Source: Mycoplasma parvum str. Indiana (GTDB taxonomy: Bacteria > Bacillota_I > Bacilli_A > Mycoplasmatales > Mycoplasmoidaceae). From it: a DNA stretch of 64,000 nt. Below are positions 53,390 to 64,000 of this stretch, piece by piece; position 1 is the stretch's first letter, and the number at the start of each line of letters is the position of its first letter. Both the position numbers and the translations under genes were made by a program. The notes under the pieces are model-generated. The model was not told where the DNA came from and made no database searches. It saw only the letters and a program-made list of their open reading frames with translations. The stretch spans positions 186,001 through 250,000 of the forward strand of contig NC_022575.1 in assembly GCF_000477415.1 (NCBI RefSeq). The letters are read 5' to 3'.

Positions 53390-54901
53390 TTGACTTCTTT
53401 TAGTGAATTTTCAGAAAAAAAAGATGTCCCGCAAACACAGCCCTTTTATAAATTAAAAATGGGGCTAGAAGTGCACGCTACCCTTATGTCAGAGAAGAAA
53501 GCTTTTGTTAATATCCCCATTGAATCTTCCTCTTATACCTCTTTGGGTCTTTTAGGAACTCTACCCCAAATTAATACAGAAGCTATTAGATTAGTTTTAA
53601 AGCTTTTTAAAGCTTTAAATTCTGAAGTTCCTTCAGAAGTTAATTTTGTGAGAAAATCTTATTTTTATTTTGATTTACCCAAAGGATATCAAATTACGCA
53701 ATATCAAGAAAGAAATAGAAAAAAAGGATATATTTTTTTACCTAAAACTAATAAAAAAATTAATATTTCTGCTATTTCTTTAGAAGAAGATACTGCCGCT
53801 CATCAAAAACAAGGTGAAAAATATCTTCTTTTGGTTGAAAGGCTAGGAAATCCTTTAGTTGAAATTTCCACTGAACCTGAATTAAGAAGTATTGAAGAAG
53901 TAATTGAATGTGTTAAATGAATAAGATTTCTTTTATTTTTTTTACATATTTCTAAAGGTGAGTTGGAAAAAGGTAATTTTAGAGTAGACTTGAATATTTC
54001 ATTAGAAAATGAAATAAATGAACCTATTAGTGGAAGAGCAGAAGTTAAGAATCTTGCTTCATTTAAAGCTATTGAGGGGGCTATTCCTGCAGTTCAGACA
54101 TATTTTTTACAAAAGATAGCTGAAAATAGTGATAGTGTTTTTAATAATGAAACACTTAGATGAGATGAAAAAAAAGAAGAGTTAATAGTAATGAGAGATA
54201 AGGTAGAAGCTCAGGATTATCTTCTTGTGCCAGAAAGTTGCATTCCAACTATTAAGTTAAGTGAAAGGGAAATTGAAGAAATTACTAAAAATTGTGAAGC
54301 TAGTCATTTATTTAGTTTATTTATTTCCATTATGAAAAGTAAATTAGCTTCGAGAGAACAAGAAGAGCTTATAGAAAATTATGAATTTTTCTGAGATTGC
54401 TATAAAGTTAAAGAAGTTTTAGGTGATTGAGCTAATTCTTTTTTTGTTTTAAAAATTTTTAATTCAATAAATGGAGGAGGAGATAAAGTAAATAATTTAA
54501 TATCTTTTTTAAAAGAATTACTTAAAAAATTGAAATTAAATGCATATAGTGAAGATTTCAAATTTAATAATTTAAAAATTAGAGAAAGCTGTAAAAAATT
54601 AATGAGTAATACAGCAAATATCAAAGAGATTGTTACTTTTTATTTAGATTCAGTAACAATAAAAGAAGAGGAAATTATTTCTTTTTGTGAAACTTTATTG
54701 CAGGAGAAAAATAAAAAACTAATTAAATTGATTGGTAAGCCGGATAAAGTTACTTCTTTTTTATTGGGAGAAATAAGAAAGAAATATGGAGGACAAATTG
54801 ATATAAAAGGTATTAAAGAAATTGTTGATGATAATTTGACTTTATGAATGGGAAAATATTTTTCTAATTTATCATCTTCTGATGAAAAAGGAAAATCTTA
54901 A
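53390..54901 (+). CDS. gatB: Aspartyl/glutamyl-tRNA amidotransferase subunit B
   Basis: 503 residues from TTG 53390. Landmarks: KMGLEVHATL at the N-terminus, KSYFYFDLPKGYQITQYQ, ISLEEDTAAH, ERLGNPLVEISTEPEL, FRVDLNISL, GRAEVKNLASFKAIEGA, RDKVEAQDYLLVPES, and the C-terminal YqeY-like helical domain (FLLGEIRKKYGGQIDIKGI). Activates Glu/Asp-tRNA and transfers ammonia from GatA. Five TGA Trp codons. Confidence 0.95.
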
Positions 54902-54950
54902 TTTAAATTATCGATAAATATTGCTAAAAAATTTATTTAAATTAATATAG

Positions 54951-56696
54951 ATGTCCAAGTTTATAAAAGGTTTAGGAATTGGAGAAGGGGTAGTAGTTGG
55001 AAAGGCTCATATCTTTAAAAAAGAAGAGTTAAATATTCAAAAAGAATCAGATTCTAATCCTGAAAATGAATATTATTTATTTCAAAGTGTGGAAGAGAAA
55101 GCTATTAAACAAATTGATAATTTAATAAAGTTGGCATCTGAAAATATTTCAGAAGAGAAAGCTGATATTTTCAGAGCTCATCAAGAATTATTAAAAGATG
55201 AAGAGATGAAAAATGAGATTAAAAAAGTATTATTTGAAGAAAATTGCTCTTTAGCTTGGGCAATTACTTCTGTTTATGACAGATATATTGAAATATTTGA
55301 AAAAATGCCAGACAAATATTTCAGGGAAAGAACTTCTGATTTAAAGGATTTGAAGGAAAGATTATTAACAATAGTTTTGAATGTGGATAAGAATAGTTTG
55401 AATGATATCGATAGTGAGTGTATTCTATTAGCTAATGATTTAACTCCCAGTGAAACTTCATTATTGAATAAAAAATATATTAAAGGTTTTATTACTGAAA
55501 TAGGCGGCGTAACAAGTCATTCAGCAATTATGGCTAAAACTATGGGCTTTCCAGCTATAGTTTCCGCTCAACAAGTAACTTCATTAATTAAGCAAGATGA
55601 GATTGTAGCTTTAGATACTAAAACAGGCCATGTTTACTATGATTTTCAAGGAAAAGATGATTCTTTATTAAAAGAATTTCAAGAAAGAGAAAAAAGATTT
55701 GAAGCAACTAAAAAAGTGTGAGAAGAATATAAATCTAAAGATTGCAAAACATTAGATGGAAAAGAAATTAAGATTCTTGGGAATATTGGACAACCTTCGG
55801 ATATGCCTAAAGTTAGAGAATTTGGGGGTAGAGGAGTAGGTCTTTTTAGAACTGAGTTTTTATATATGAAAAGCTCAGAATGGCCTTCTGAAGAAGTTCA
55901 ATTTGAAGCTTATAAAAATACTTTAATTGATATTAGCGATACAGAATATTTAACAATTAGAACATTAGATATAGGGGGGGATAAATCTTTAGATTATTAC
56001 GATTTTCCTAAAGAATTGAATCCCTTTTTGGGATATAGAGCTATAAGGATGAGTTTAAAGGAAAAAGAAATTTTTATTGCTCAATTAAGAGCTATCATTA
56101 GAGCAAGTTCTGATGGAAATATAAAAATTATGTTTCCAATGATTACTATTTATGAAGAATTTATTGAAGCTAAAGCTTTAGTTGAAGAGGTGAAACTTCA
56201 ATTAAAAAATGAAGGTTATAGTGTTCCTGTGAATATACCTATTGGATTAATGATTGAGGTTCCTTCAGCTGCATTAATTTCAGATAAATTAGCTAAAGTA
56301 GCTGATTTCTTTTCTATAGGATCTAATGATTTAATTCAATATACAAATGCGGTAGATAGAATGTCTGAAAATGTTAATTATCTTTATCAACCTAATTCTC
56401 CAGGAATTCTAAAGTTGATAAAAATGGTAGTTGAATCTGCAAAGAAAGAAAATATTGATGTAAGTGTTTGTGGTGAAATGGCTAGTTCACCCCATTCCGC
56501 AGTTTTATTAGTAGGTTTAGGTATAGAAACTCTTTCTATGTCAGCCCCTTCTATACCAGTTATTAAAAGAGTTTTAAATAATTTGAGGTTAAGTGAGATG
56601 AAAGAATTAGCTGAAAAAGCATTATCTCTCTCTACAGAGGCTGAAATATTCAAATTAACTACTAAATTTTTAGAAGAAAGCGATATACTTCTTTAA
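54951..56696 (+). CDS. ptsI: Phosphotransferase system Enzyme I
   Basis: 581 residues, ATG start. First step of PEP-dependent sugar uptake. GGVTSHSAIMAKTMGFPAIV has the phosphorylated His; FGGRGVGLFRTEFLYM, MFPMI, FFSIGSNDLIQYTNAVDR and CGEMASS complete the PEP-binding domain. In RTLDIGGDKSL the Gly codons are encoded by GGG GGG G, a G7 run (55974-55980). Between gatB and family H. Confidence 0.96.
55974..55980 (+). repeat. G7 run inside ptsI
   Basis: Seven G encode the conserved DIGGDK motif of Enzyme I, in frame. The codon choice GGG GGG in an AT-rich gene is unusual; a one-base slip would truncate the enzyme after about 340 residues. Confidence 0.5.
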
Positions 56697-56717
56697 GCTC
56701 TTTAATTTAAAAAGTTA

Positions 56718-58289
56718 ATGCCTCTGTCAAGAGGGATTAGCTTAATAGGATCTCTTTTGTTGGCTCCTGCAGGATTCGGGACTGCAGCTCATTTTTTGAA
56801 ATCTTATTACCGAGACATTATGAATTTTGAAGGAGCTTATTTCATAGTTGAAGCGATTACTGAGTTGTACGATAAAGGTATTCCAAAAATACCAGAAGAG
56901 GTATTGAAGAGTGCTAAAGAAATTGCAGAACAATTAGAGAAGGAGAAACAAAGTAAGTCACAAAATGGAGTTAATAGTAGTAGTTCTGCATCTTGAACTC
57001 TTTCTAGTTCTTCAACCAGCTCTAATGGTATTTCTCAAGATCAAACTCAAGGAGAAGAAATATTTAGCAATGGCGGAAAGAAAAAATATTGATGTCGCCT
57101 ATTTGATTACACAGTATCAAAAAACGGGGGGGGCCGAATTGAAAATGTAAAGCTTCAATATGATCCTTATTGTGATTTATTTAAGATAATTACAATAAAT
57201 TCAAATAGTACTAGTGAATTACAAAAAGCTTCTAAAAATGAAAATTTAGAAGATTATTTAAATCCACAAGTTTTGGATATAAAAGAAATAAATCAAAAAA
57301 TTAATAAATTGGAAGAAGCTAAGTTAAAAAGTAATTCAGAGTTTCAAAAAGGGGCTTTTTATGTTTTAAAAGTAGATAAAAACAGTATACCTAATATTAA
57401 TGTCAATACAATAATTGAATTATCGGAGGAGCCAAAAAATTTAAGTGAGAGATTTTTAAAACAAAAATATCATAAAAAAATAGCTGCTTTACGAGTTAGA
57501 GCGCCTCTTATTGGTGATATTTCCCAAAATGTTAAGTTTGAATTTAAAAATTCCTATCCTTCTTCTATGTTGTTAGTTCAGGAATTAAGTGATAACGTTG
57601 ATTCTATTTTAATATCAGATAGTAATTTGCAAGCACAAGCTCAAGAAAAAGTTCCATATTATTATTTAAAGCGGCAAAATGAAAATTCACATTTAAATAA
57701 AGGGAAAGGATTAGATAATTTAAATGTTTTAAATATATGAGAATTTCCTAAATTTTTAATAGGTAAATCTTCTTCACCTAATTTAAATAAGCTAGACTTA
57801 CGTTTTGCGGAAAAAATAGATTTAGATAAATTTGGTAAAAAAGATGAATTAAAGAGTTGATGGGGCGATATAACTAAATGGTTTTGGAATTCAAATCCTT
57901 CAAATCAAGGAAATTATTACTTAATTAGAACAAGTGATAGTTATTGGGATTATAAAATAAACGAGAAAATAGATTTATTTAAAGTTATGAAGCCAAAAAA
58001 TGGTAAGAAAGAAGAGGAAAAAGAAAAAAATGATGAAAAGAAATTATCTAGCTTTAAGATAGTTGCCGGAATAATTTCACAACTTCCTTTATCGACAAAA
58101 TGTAGTCTTGAGAAATTTAATTGAAAAGATAAATTAGCTTATCCTGAAATATTTTTAATGGAGATTGAGAGTAAAAAAAATAAAAATTCATTAAATCCTG
58201 AAGATAGATTTTGCGATGAAGTGAATAATAGCATTCCCCCTTCTTCCATAATTCTTATGGGATATAATTTGTCAGAAAAAACAGCTTAA
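56718..58289 (+). CDS. Family H surface-type protein (H1), phase-variable, ON
   Basis: 523 residues, ATG start 21 bases after ptsI. N-terminus GISLIGSLLLAPAGFGTAAH is a likely signal peptide or anchor, followed by a nearly invariant block (FLKSYYRDIMNFEGAYFIVE), a Ser/Asn-rich linker, a Cys/Trp segment (YWCRLFDYTVSKN) and then G8 (57126-57133, Gly-Gly-Gly-Arg) in frame at codons 137-139. Downstream: VLDIKEINQKINKLEEAKL, FQKGAFYVLKVDKN, KYHKKIAALRVRAPLIGDIS, SYPSSMLLV, NYYLIRTSDSYWDYKI, PEDRFCDEVN and PPSSIILMGYNL. No known family. Exposed at the surface by inference. Confidence 0.72.
57126..57133 (+). repeat. G8 homopolymer, phase-variation tract of H1
   Basis: Eight G encoding Gly codons between the N-terminal and main regions; in frame. 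Losing or gaining one G meets a stop soon after. Confidence 0.75.
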
Positions 58290-58334
58290 ATATTTATTTT
58301 TTAGGTTAATTTTTTTAACTTACTAAAAAGTTAA

Positions 58335-59899
58335 ATGTCTTTTTTAAAAGGTGCCAGTTTAATAGGATCTCTTTTGTTGGCTCCTGCAGGATTTGGAACT
58401 GCAGCTCATTTTTTGAAATCTTATTACCGAGACATTATGAATTTTGAAGGAGCTTATTTTATTGTTGAGGCTATTACTGATTTATATGATAAAGGAATTC
58501 CAAAAATACCTGATAGCGTTTTAAAAGAAGCAAAGAAGATTGCTGAAGATCTGGAAAGAGAAAAAAGTAAGAATAGTCAAAATGGAAATACATCAAATTC
58601 AAGCTCGGGGGGGAGGGTTCTTCCGAAAGTTCAAAAGTTAATGATAATAATGAACAAAAACAAGAAATTTTTGGAGACAAGAATGGATTTTGATGTAGAT
58701 TTTTTGATTACACTGTCTCTAAGGAAAAATCAGGAGAAATTGAAAATGTAAAACTTCAATACGATCCTAACTGCCAATTGTTTAATTTAATTCCTATAAA
58801 GCCGCAACAAAACAAAAATTTAGTGGAATCTTCCTCTGAAATGAAATTAAATTGGAATTCTGAAAATTATTTTAAGCCGCAAGTTTTAGATATAAAAGAA
58901 ATAAATAACAAAATTAATAATTTAAAAAATGTTGAATTAAAAAATAATTCTGATTTTCAAAAAGGAGGATTTTATGTTTTAAAAGTTGATAAGAATAAAA
59001 TACCTAGCATTAGGGTTAATACCCAAATTGAATTATCTGAAACTCCAAAAGAGAGAATTAGATTTCCAGAGCAAAAATATCATCAAAAGATAGCAACTTT
59101 AAAAGTTAAAGCTCCTCTTGTCGGCGATATTTTGCAAAAAGTTCCATTTAAATTTGATGTTTCTTATCCTTCTTCTATGCTATTAGTTAAAAAAATTAAT
59201 CATGATAGCTCTTTAGTGAAAACATCAGGAGAAAAAAATTCGTCAAATAATAAAGAAAAGATTTATTCTTATTTTTTGAAAAATAACAATAAGACAAATC
59301 AAGACTTAAATTTACAAAAAGTAGGTGTTTTGGGAATATGAGAATTCCCTGATTTTTTAACTAGTAGTAAATCTTCTACATCAGATTTAAGTGGTTTAGA
59401 TTTAAGATTTGCAAAAAAAGTTGATTATGCTAATTTAAAAGGAAATAGTCATAATAATAACAGTTCTTGGTTAGATATTATTCTTGGCAAAGAAAAAAAT
59501 AAAGAAGGCTATTACTTAATAAGAACAGATAATAGCTACTGAAACTACAAAATAAAAGACAAAATAAATTTATTTAGAGTCGAGAGGAAAGAAAATCAGG
59601 AAAACCAAACAAATTCAGAAGACGCTTCAAAACAAGAAGAAAATTTAACTAATTTTGAAATTGTTTCAGGAGTTATTTCTCAAATTCCTTTATCACGGAC
59701 ATGTAGTCTTAAGAAATTTACTATTCAAGATGAATTGAAAAATCCAATAATAATTTGAGAGAAAATTCAGAATAAAGTGAGTACAAAAGGAACAATAGAT
59801 CCTGAGGAAAAATTTTGTGAAGAAAATAATGAAAATATTTCCCCTTCTACAATGATTCTTATGGGATACAATTTAAAAAATAATAAGATTACTAAATAA
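58335..59899 (+). CDS. Family H surface-type protein (H2), phase-variable, OFF in this sequence
   Basis: ATG 58335 reads the family H N-terminus (GASLIGSLLLAPAGFGTAAH) and invariant block, then a Ser/Asn linker to a run of seven G (58607-58613). In the present frame it ends at a TAA at 58749-58751. One more G joins it to a frame open to TAA 59897-59899 with all H1 blocks (NGFWCRFFDYTVSKEKSGEI, VLDIKEINNKINNLKNVEL, FQKGGFYVLKVDKNKIPSI, KYHQKIATLKVKAPLVGDIL, SYPSSMLLV, PEEKFCEEN, MILMGYNL). The in-frame product would be about 521 residues, essentially as in H1. Intact downstream codons argue for a switchable state. Confidence 0.75.
58607..58613 (+). repeat. G7 homopolymer, phase-variation tract of H2
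   Basis: Seven G; eight would be in frame with the rest of the gene. It sits about 45 codons earlier in the gene than the H1 tract. Confidence 0.8.
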
Positions 59900-59907
59900 T
59901 TTTTTAA

Positions 59908-60144
59908 ATGTCACTCTTTTTTAAAGTTTTCAATATTTTTGGATTAATTTCTTCTGTAAGTGTTGCTACTGTATTAACACAAATGCCTGCACCTATTAAA
60001 AAAACTGTAGAAGAAGGTTCTAAAAATAATAAGGGAATTTATAGTGTTAGACATCCAACAGAGCAACATTTGACAGAGAAGGAAAAGAAAGAAAAAGAAG
60101 AGGAGGAGCAAGAATGCTTGGATGATGTTTATTCAGTCATCTAA
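59908..60144 (+). CDS. Small secreted-type acidic protein, 78 aa
   Basis: ATG start, eight bases after H2. N-terminal hydrophobic segment (FNIFGLISSVSVATVLTQM), a likely signal peptide or anchor, then a charged tail rich in Lys and Glu (EKEKKEKEEEEQECLDD). No paralogue in the window. The N-terminus has the same flavour as those of the surface families. Probably in one transcript with H2. Function unknown. Confidence 0.5.
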   Translation: MSLFFKVFNIFGLISSVSVATVLTQMPAPIKKTVEEGSKNNKGIYSVRHPTEQHLTEKEKKEKEEEEQECLDDVYSVI

Positions 60145-60164
60145 TTTAATATAAATTAGTTTTT

Positions 60165-60184
60165 TCTCCCCCTTTTGGGGGAGA
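60165..60184. terminator. Bidirectional terminator between the 78-aa gene and RNase J
   Basis: TCTCCCCC, loop TTTT, GGGGGAGA: a perfect eight-base stem with a T run upstream on the plus strand, that is downstream on the minus strand of A runs. It lies between convergent stops. Confidence 0.65.
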
Positions 60185-60233
60185 GGAAACTCTCTTATCT
60201 AATTATTTATTATTTCTGTTTTCTATTTATTTT

Positions 60234-62030
60234 TTATTCTTTGATATAAGAGTTAGCATTTATAGAGTTTTCTCATAAATTATTTTGCTTTACTTCTTCC
60301 AACAAAATAATAATTTTAGGGACTTTATGCCCCTTTTTATTGAAAAAATCAGTAATTATAGAAGTATTTGATGAGATAATATCTTCTTTTTTGAGAGTTA
60401 CTGAAGAATTAGCGAGCAACTCTTCTGTATTTTTAGAAATCATTCTACTTAAATCTTTAAATATTTCTGAAGATAAAGAAAAAGACAAAGATCCAATAGT
60501 TGTTACTGGAGAAATGGAAAATATAGTTTTTGTTTCTAAGTCTAATGTAATAGAAACAACTAATAATCCATTCATGGCTAATTTAGTTCTTTCATTTAAA
60601 GTTTCTTTTCCATGATCAGTTAATTTATTTTCCATTACAAAATAAGGGAAGTTAAATTTTAAATGTTCTTCCTCTTCAGCTTTACTCACTACTCTATTCA
60701 ATATTTTTAATTTTTCTCCATTTCTCAAAATGAAAATATTGTAAGAAGGTACTATTTTCAATTCAGAAATATTTCTTTTTAAGTCATGTAGCATTTTCTT
60801 TTCTCCATGCACTGGAGCCAAATAAGTTGGAGAAATTAGAGAAATTAATAATTGCTGTTCTAGTTTGGTTGCATGGCCTGAAGCATGTATTTTGCATTCA
60901 GGTGAATTTAAAAATAATTTGCATCCAGATTTATAAAGTCTATTGACTAATTCATTAACTGCTTGTTTATTCCCTGGAATTACATTTGAAGAAAAGATTA
61001 TATTATCTGAAGGCTTTAATTGTATTAAAGGATGTAATCCTTTAGAAATATTATTTAAAGCTGAAGATTCTTCCCCTTGAGAGCCAGTACAGATAATAAG
61101 TAGTTTTTTGTCAGGAATTGTATTCATTTCTTGTGGGGTAATAAATACATTTTTTAAATCATTTGTATTTAAAATTCCTGCAGTTTGTGAGCATTTCAAA
61201 CTGCTTTCTATAGATCTACCAAAAACTACTATTTTTTTATCAGCAGAATTAGCTAATTTAACTATTTCTTCAATTCTACCTAAATTGGAAGCAAAGAAAG
61301 TAATAATTATTCTTCCCTCAGAAGAAGAAATAATATTCTTCAATTCTGAAATAATTGTCGCTTCACTTTCATTAAATCCAGGTTGAGCGGCTGAGGTAGA
61401 TTCACACAGCAATAAATCCACTTCTCTTCCCCCAATACTTATTAATCTTTGAAAAGATTTGCTTTCAATTTTGTTTTTTAAATCAAATCTGAAATCTCCA
61501 CTAAAAACTAAAAATCCATTAGGAGTAGAAATAGAAAATCCAAAAGAATCAGGAATTGAGTGATTTACAGAAAAAAAATCAAAAGCAAAATATTTTGTGA
61601 AATAAATAGAGTCAGAATCATAAATTTCCATTTTAGGTATTCTTTCAATTTTTAATTCTTCTAATTTTTTCTTAATTAATTCCATTGCTAATGCTGGAGC
61701 ATAAATAGTAGGTATTTCTAAAGAAGAAATTAAATGAGGAACTCCTCCAATATGATCTTCATGTCCATGAGTGATAAATAATCCAGTTATTTTCTTTTGA
61801 TTTTTAATAAGATAATCCAAATTTGGTATCTCACCTGTTACTCCAGGTTGAGTTAATTTATTTCCAAATTTAATTCCAAAATCCATAATTACTATTTCAT
61901 CTAAATGTTCAATACAATAGCAATTCTTTCCTATTTCTTCTATCCCTCCTATAGAGAAAAAATAGGTAGGATCTTTTTGTTTATTTCTTCTACATTCAAA
62001 AATATGTTGTTCTATTGTATGTAAAGCCAT
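60234..62030 (-). CDS. rnjA: Ribonuclease J
   Basis: 598 residues, ATG start. Metallo-beta-lactamase/beta-CASP ribonuclease central to mRNA decay and maturation in low-GC Gram-positives and mollicutes. FITHGHEDHIGGVPHL carries the HxHxDH metal site; SVNHSIPDSFGF and FSGDFRFDL complete it; beta-CASP motifs CESTSAA and HASGHA..EQQLLISLI with APVHGEKK follow. A final 13 residues extend past a TGA (Trp) near 60273. Minus strand, before the sigma factor gene. Confidence 0.94.
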
Positions 62031-62157
62031 TATATTAGGATTTTCTTAATTAAAATACTTATTTTTTAAAAAACTTACTAGTATTTTTCATTAATAAAAG
62101 GGGAGGTATAATCTTCCCTCCCTCTAATTTTTTTATTAGTTTATAAATTTAAAAGAA

Positions 62158-63756
62158 TTAATATGCCTCTCTTTCCAACAAAGTACTAAAAAAAGAATCT
62201 TTTAATTTATTTTTTTTAGCTTTATCTCTCAATTTTTGAATAGCTGCATTTTTAAATTTTTCAATTTCAGCACTTAATCCCTTTAAACTAGCAGCAGAAT
62301 AATTTGCTCCTTTTTTGGCAGCTTTTTTAGCTGCTAAAACATTAGGATCTAATAAATCTTTAATTTTTTTATCACTCAATAAACTTACATACTTAGGATT
62401 TTTTGCAAATAATTGAGCAATTTGTTCGCTAGTATGAGCTTCTTGATTATTTAAACCAAAATGAAGAGAAAGAATTAAATATTCATCTTTCTTTAGTGTA
62501 CTTTGCAACAAATCTTTTAATTTTTCTTCATGAATATTTCTATTTGCTATTCATTCTGGATTAACTTCTTCATTATCTTCTTTTACAAAATCTGAAAAAT
62601 TAGAACTTTCATTATTAGAAATAGGTTTATCTAAGGAAACCAAATCAACATTAATTTTTTTAATTTCACTAATTTTTAAAGGAGTGAATTGTGTTCCATA
62701 TTTTTGCATTTCTGAAGATAATTCATCTAAAGTGGGAGAATTTCCAGTTTTCAAAATTAATTCTTTTTCTGCTTTAGTCATTTTATTAATGACTTCCATC
62801 ATATGCACCGGTATTCTTATTATTTTTGATTGATCAGCTATAGATCTAGTAATAGCTTGTCTAATTCATCAAGTTGCATATGTAGAAAATTTATTACCAA
62901 ATTTGTAATCAAATTTAGTAATTGCTTTTCTAAGCCCAAAAACACCTTCTTGAATCAAATCTCCCAAATTAAACCCACAATTTAAATATTTTTTAGCTAC
63001 TGAAATAACCAATCTCAAATTAGAAGTCATTAATTGTTTTTCAGCGAAACTTCTTTTTTCCGGAATATCCATTAACTGAGCTATCTTTTTTTCTTCATCA
63101 GCCGTTAGCATTCTTGAAAAGCACAATGTAGAGAGGAAAGATTTAGAAGAGTCGCTTATTTTATCTTTAGTACTCGAAGAATAATAGAATCTGAAATTAG
63201 AAATATTCTCATCTTGATAATCAAGATGAGCTTCTTTTTCTTCTTTAGTTAATTTATTAGTAATCTGAATTGAATGTTCAGTTAATTTTTTTGTGAATAA
63301 TTCTCAAAAATCATCCGGAATCATTTCTTGGTCTTCTAATATCATTAATATTTCTTCTTCTGTTAATTTGTTTTTCCCTTTTTTAGGTTTTGTAGCTTGA
63401 TTCAAAAATAAAGGAAAAATTAAAGTTAATAAATTTTTCCCTTTCTTTACTTTTCCCTTTTTAGAATTTGATTCCAAAACAAAAGATTTTTCAAAATTAT
63501 TTGCTTCAGCTTTTTCTAAAGCTTTTAAAGCTAAAAGATTTTCTCTAATTGTTTTTACTTTTTTTTCATTTTTTTGTAGTAATTCATGATCTATTGCATT
63601 TTTGGCAATCTTCTTTTTAGTTGTTTTGGATTTGGAGGGAGATTCTCTTTTTACGGAGCTACTTTTAGTTTCTGATTTATTACTTTTTTTTGAAGTTTTT
63701 ACTTTTGTTTTAATTTCAGAATTTTTTAAAGTATTTAATTTTTCTTTTTTCGCCAT
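62158..63756 (-). CDS. rpoD: Primary sigma factor (sigma-70 family) with altered region 4
   Basis: 532 residues, ATG start. N-terminal 150 residues are Lys/Ser-rich and poorly conserved. Region 2 is clear: [60 protein letters not shown] and RIPVHM. Region 3 is weaker ([20 protein letters not shown]). Region 4 begins [20 protein letters not shown], but about 45 extra residues separate this from [16 protein letters not shown], where the DNA-recognition helix that reads the -35 box is normally found without a gap. Three TGA Trp codons. Upstream of RNase J on the same strand. Confidence 0.92.
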
Positions 63757-63973
63757 CCTAATTATTAATTAGATTTTTTTAAATAAAAATTAAATAAATT
63801 TGCTTATTATCTAAAAAAATCTATAAGTTTTTGGAATAATTTCAATTAACACTTAAATTTTAATGTCTTATTAATTAAAAAAAGTACTAAACAATATTAA
63901 ATTCTCTTTGTTTTACTCTTACAAAAATAGATAAAAATAATTTAATAAATTTTATTTAAGGTTAGAAATCAGA

Positions 63974-64000
63974 GGAGCTATAGCTCAATCGGCAGAGCAC
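63974..64000 (+). tRNA. tRNA, 5' end only, runs off the window
   Basis: GGAGCTA, TA, then a D arm GCTC...GAGC with the AATCGGCA loop: the first 27 bases of a tRNA. The anticodon lies beyond the window, so the amino acid cannot be told. Confidence 0.75.

Noticed and set aside
56965-57150. Separate 61-residue plus-strand gene inside H1
   Set aside because: It is a shifted frame of H1; the H1 frame, read with TGA as Trp, is conserved with H2.

Overview
The window looks like a chromosome segment of a wall-less mollicute with a reduced genome, most probably a haemotropic Mycoplasma (haemoplasma). The DNA is very AT-rich. UGA is read as tryptophan: dozens of conserved genes (atpA, atpB, atpD, valS, argS, gatB, der, rpoD, cdsA) are continuous only if TGA is sense, so each is annotated here as one gene spanning several TGA codons. 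Genes are tightly packed, starts are often TTG, GTG or rarer codons, and much of the window is paralogous families of unrecognised, probably secreted or surface proteins, which is typical of haemoplasmas. The species cannot be fixed from sequence alone.

Layout. 1-5.7 kb: surface-protein families A, B and C, each with a G7-G8 homopolymer shortly after the N-terminal hydrophobic segment. 5.8-8.6 kb: three genes for a secreted or membrane coiled protein, a single-pass membrane protein and an iron-alcohol-dehydrogenase-like protein. 8.8-15.3 kb: rplM, then minus-strand manB-type hexose phosphomutase, rnhC, a family D gene and argS, then tRNA-Trp. 15.5-19.5 kb: three more family D genes and three small membrane or secreted proteins, all minus strand. 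19.8-24.0 kb: family G, with three long copies, one short copy and one remnant. 24.1-31.9 kb: small membrane proteins, valS, truncated comEC, holA and a run of membrane proteins. 31.9-39.1 kb: F-type ATP synthase genes atpB-E-F-H-A-G, then a minus-strand ntdP-like gene and tRNA-His, then atpD; the likely epsilon gene lies 9 kb further on at 48.2 kb. 39.1-42.3 kb: degenerate cysteine-desulfurase-like gene, pyrH, frr, cdsA. 42.35-47.4 kb (minus): DUF2779 nuclease-like protein, coiled-coil membrane protein, rpsT, unknown, rbgA. 47.4-56.7 kb: tatD, atpC, aminoglycoside/choline-kinase-like protein, der, two HU genes, gatC-gatA-gatB, ptsI. 56.7-60.1 kb: family H surface proteins, again with G tracts. 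60.2-63.8 kb (minus): RNase J and an unusual primary sigma factor, then the start of a tRNA.

The most striking pattern is seven long G tracts inside otherwise intact surface-type genes. Five are G8 and in frame. Two are G7 and out of frame, ahead of several hundred clean codons. This is the signature of ON/OFF phase variation by slipped-strand mispairing in a genome where runs of G are otherwise very rare. A second recurring pattern is strong, sometimes terminator-like hairpins lying over the start codon or the first codons of genes (valS, gatC and two membrane-protein genes are the clearest). Housekeeping content is otherwise ordinary: energy (ATP synthase), translation (aminoacyl-tRNA synthetases, GatCAB, ribosomal proteins, GTPases), RNA decay, PTS Enzyme I and phospholipid synthesis.
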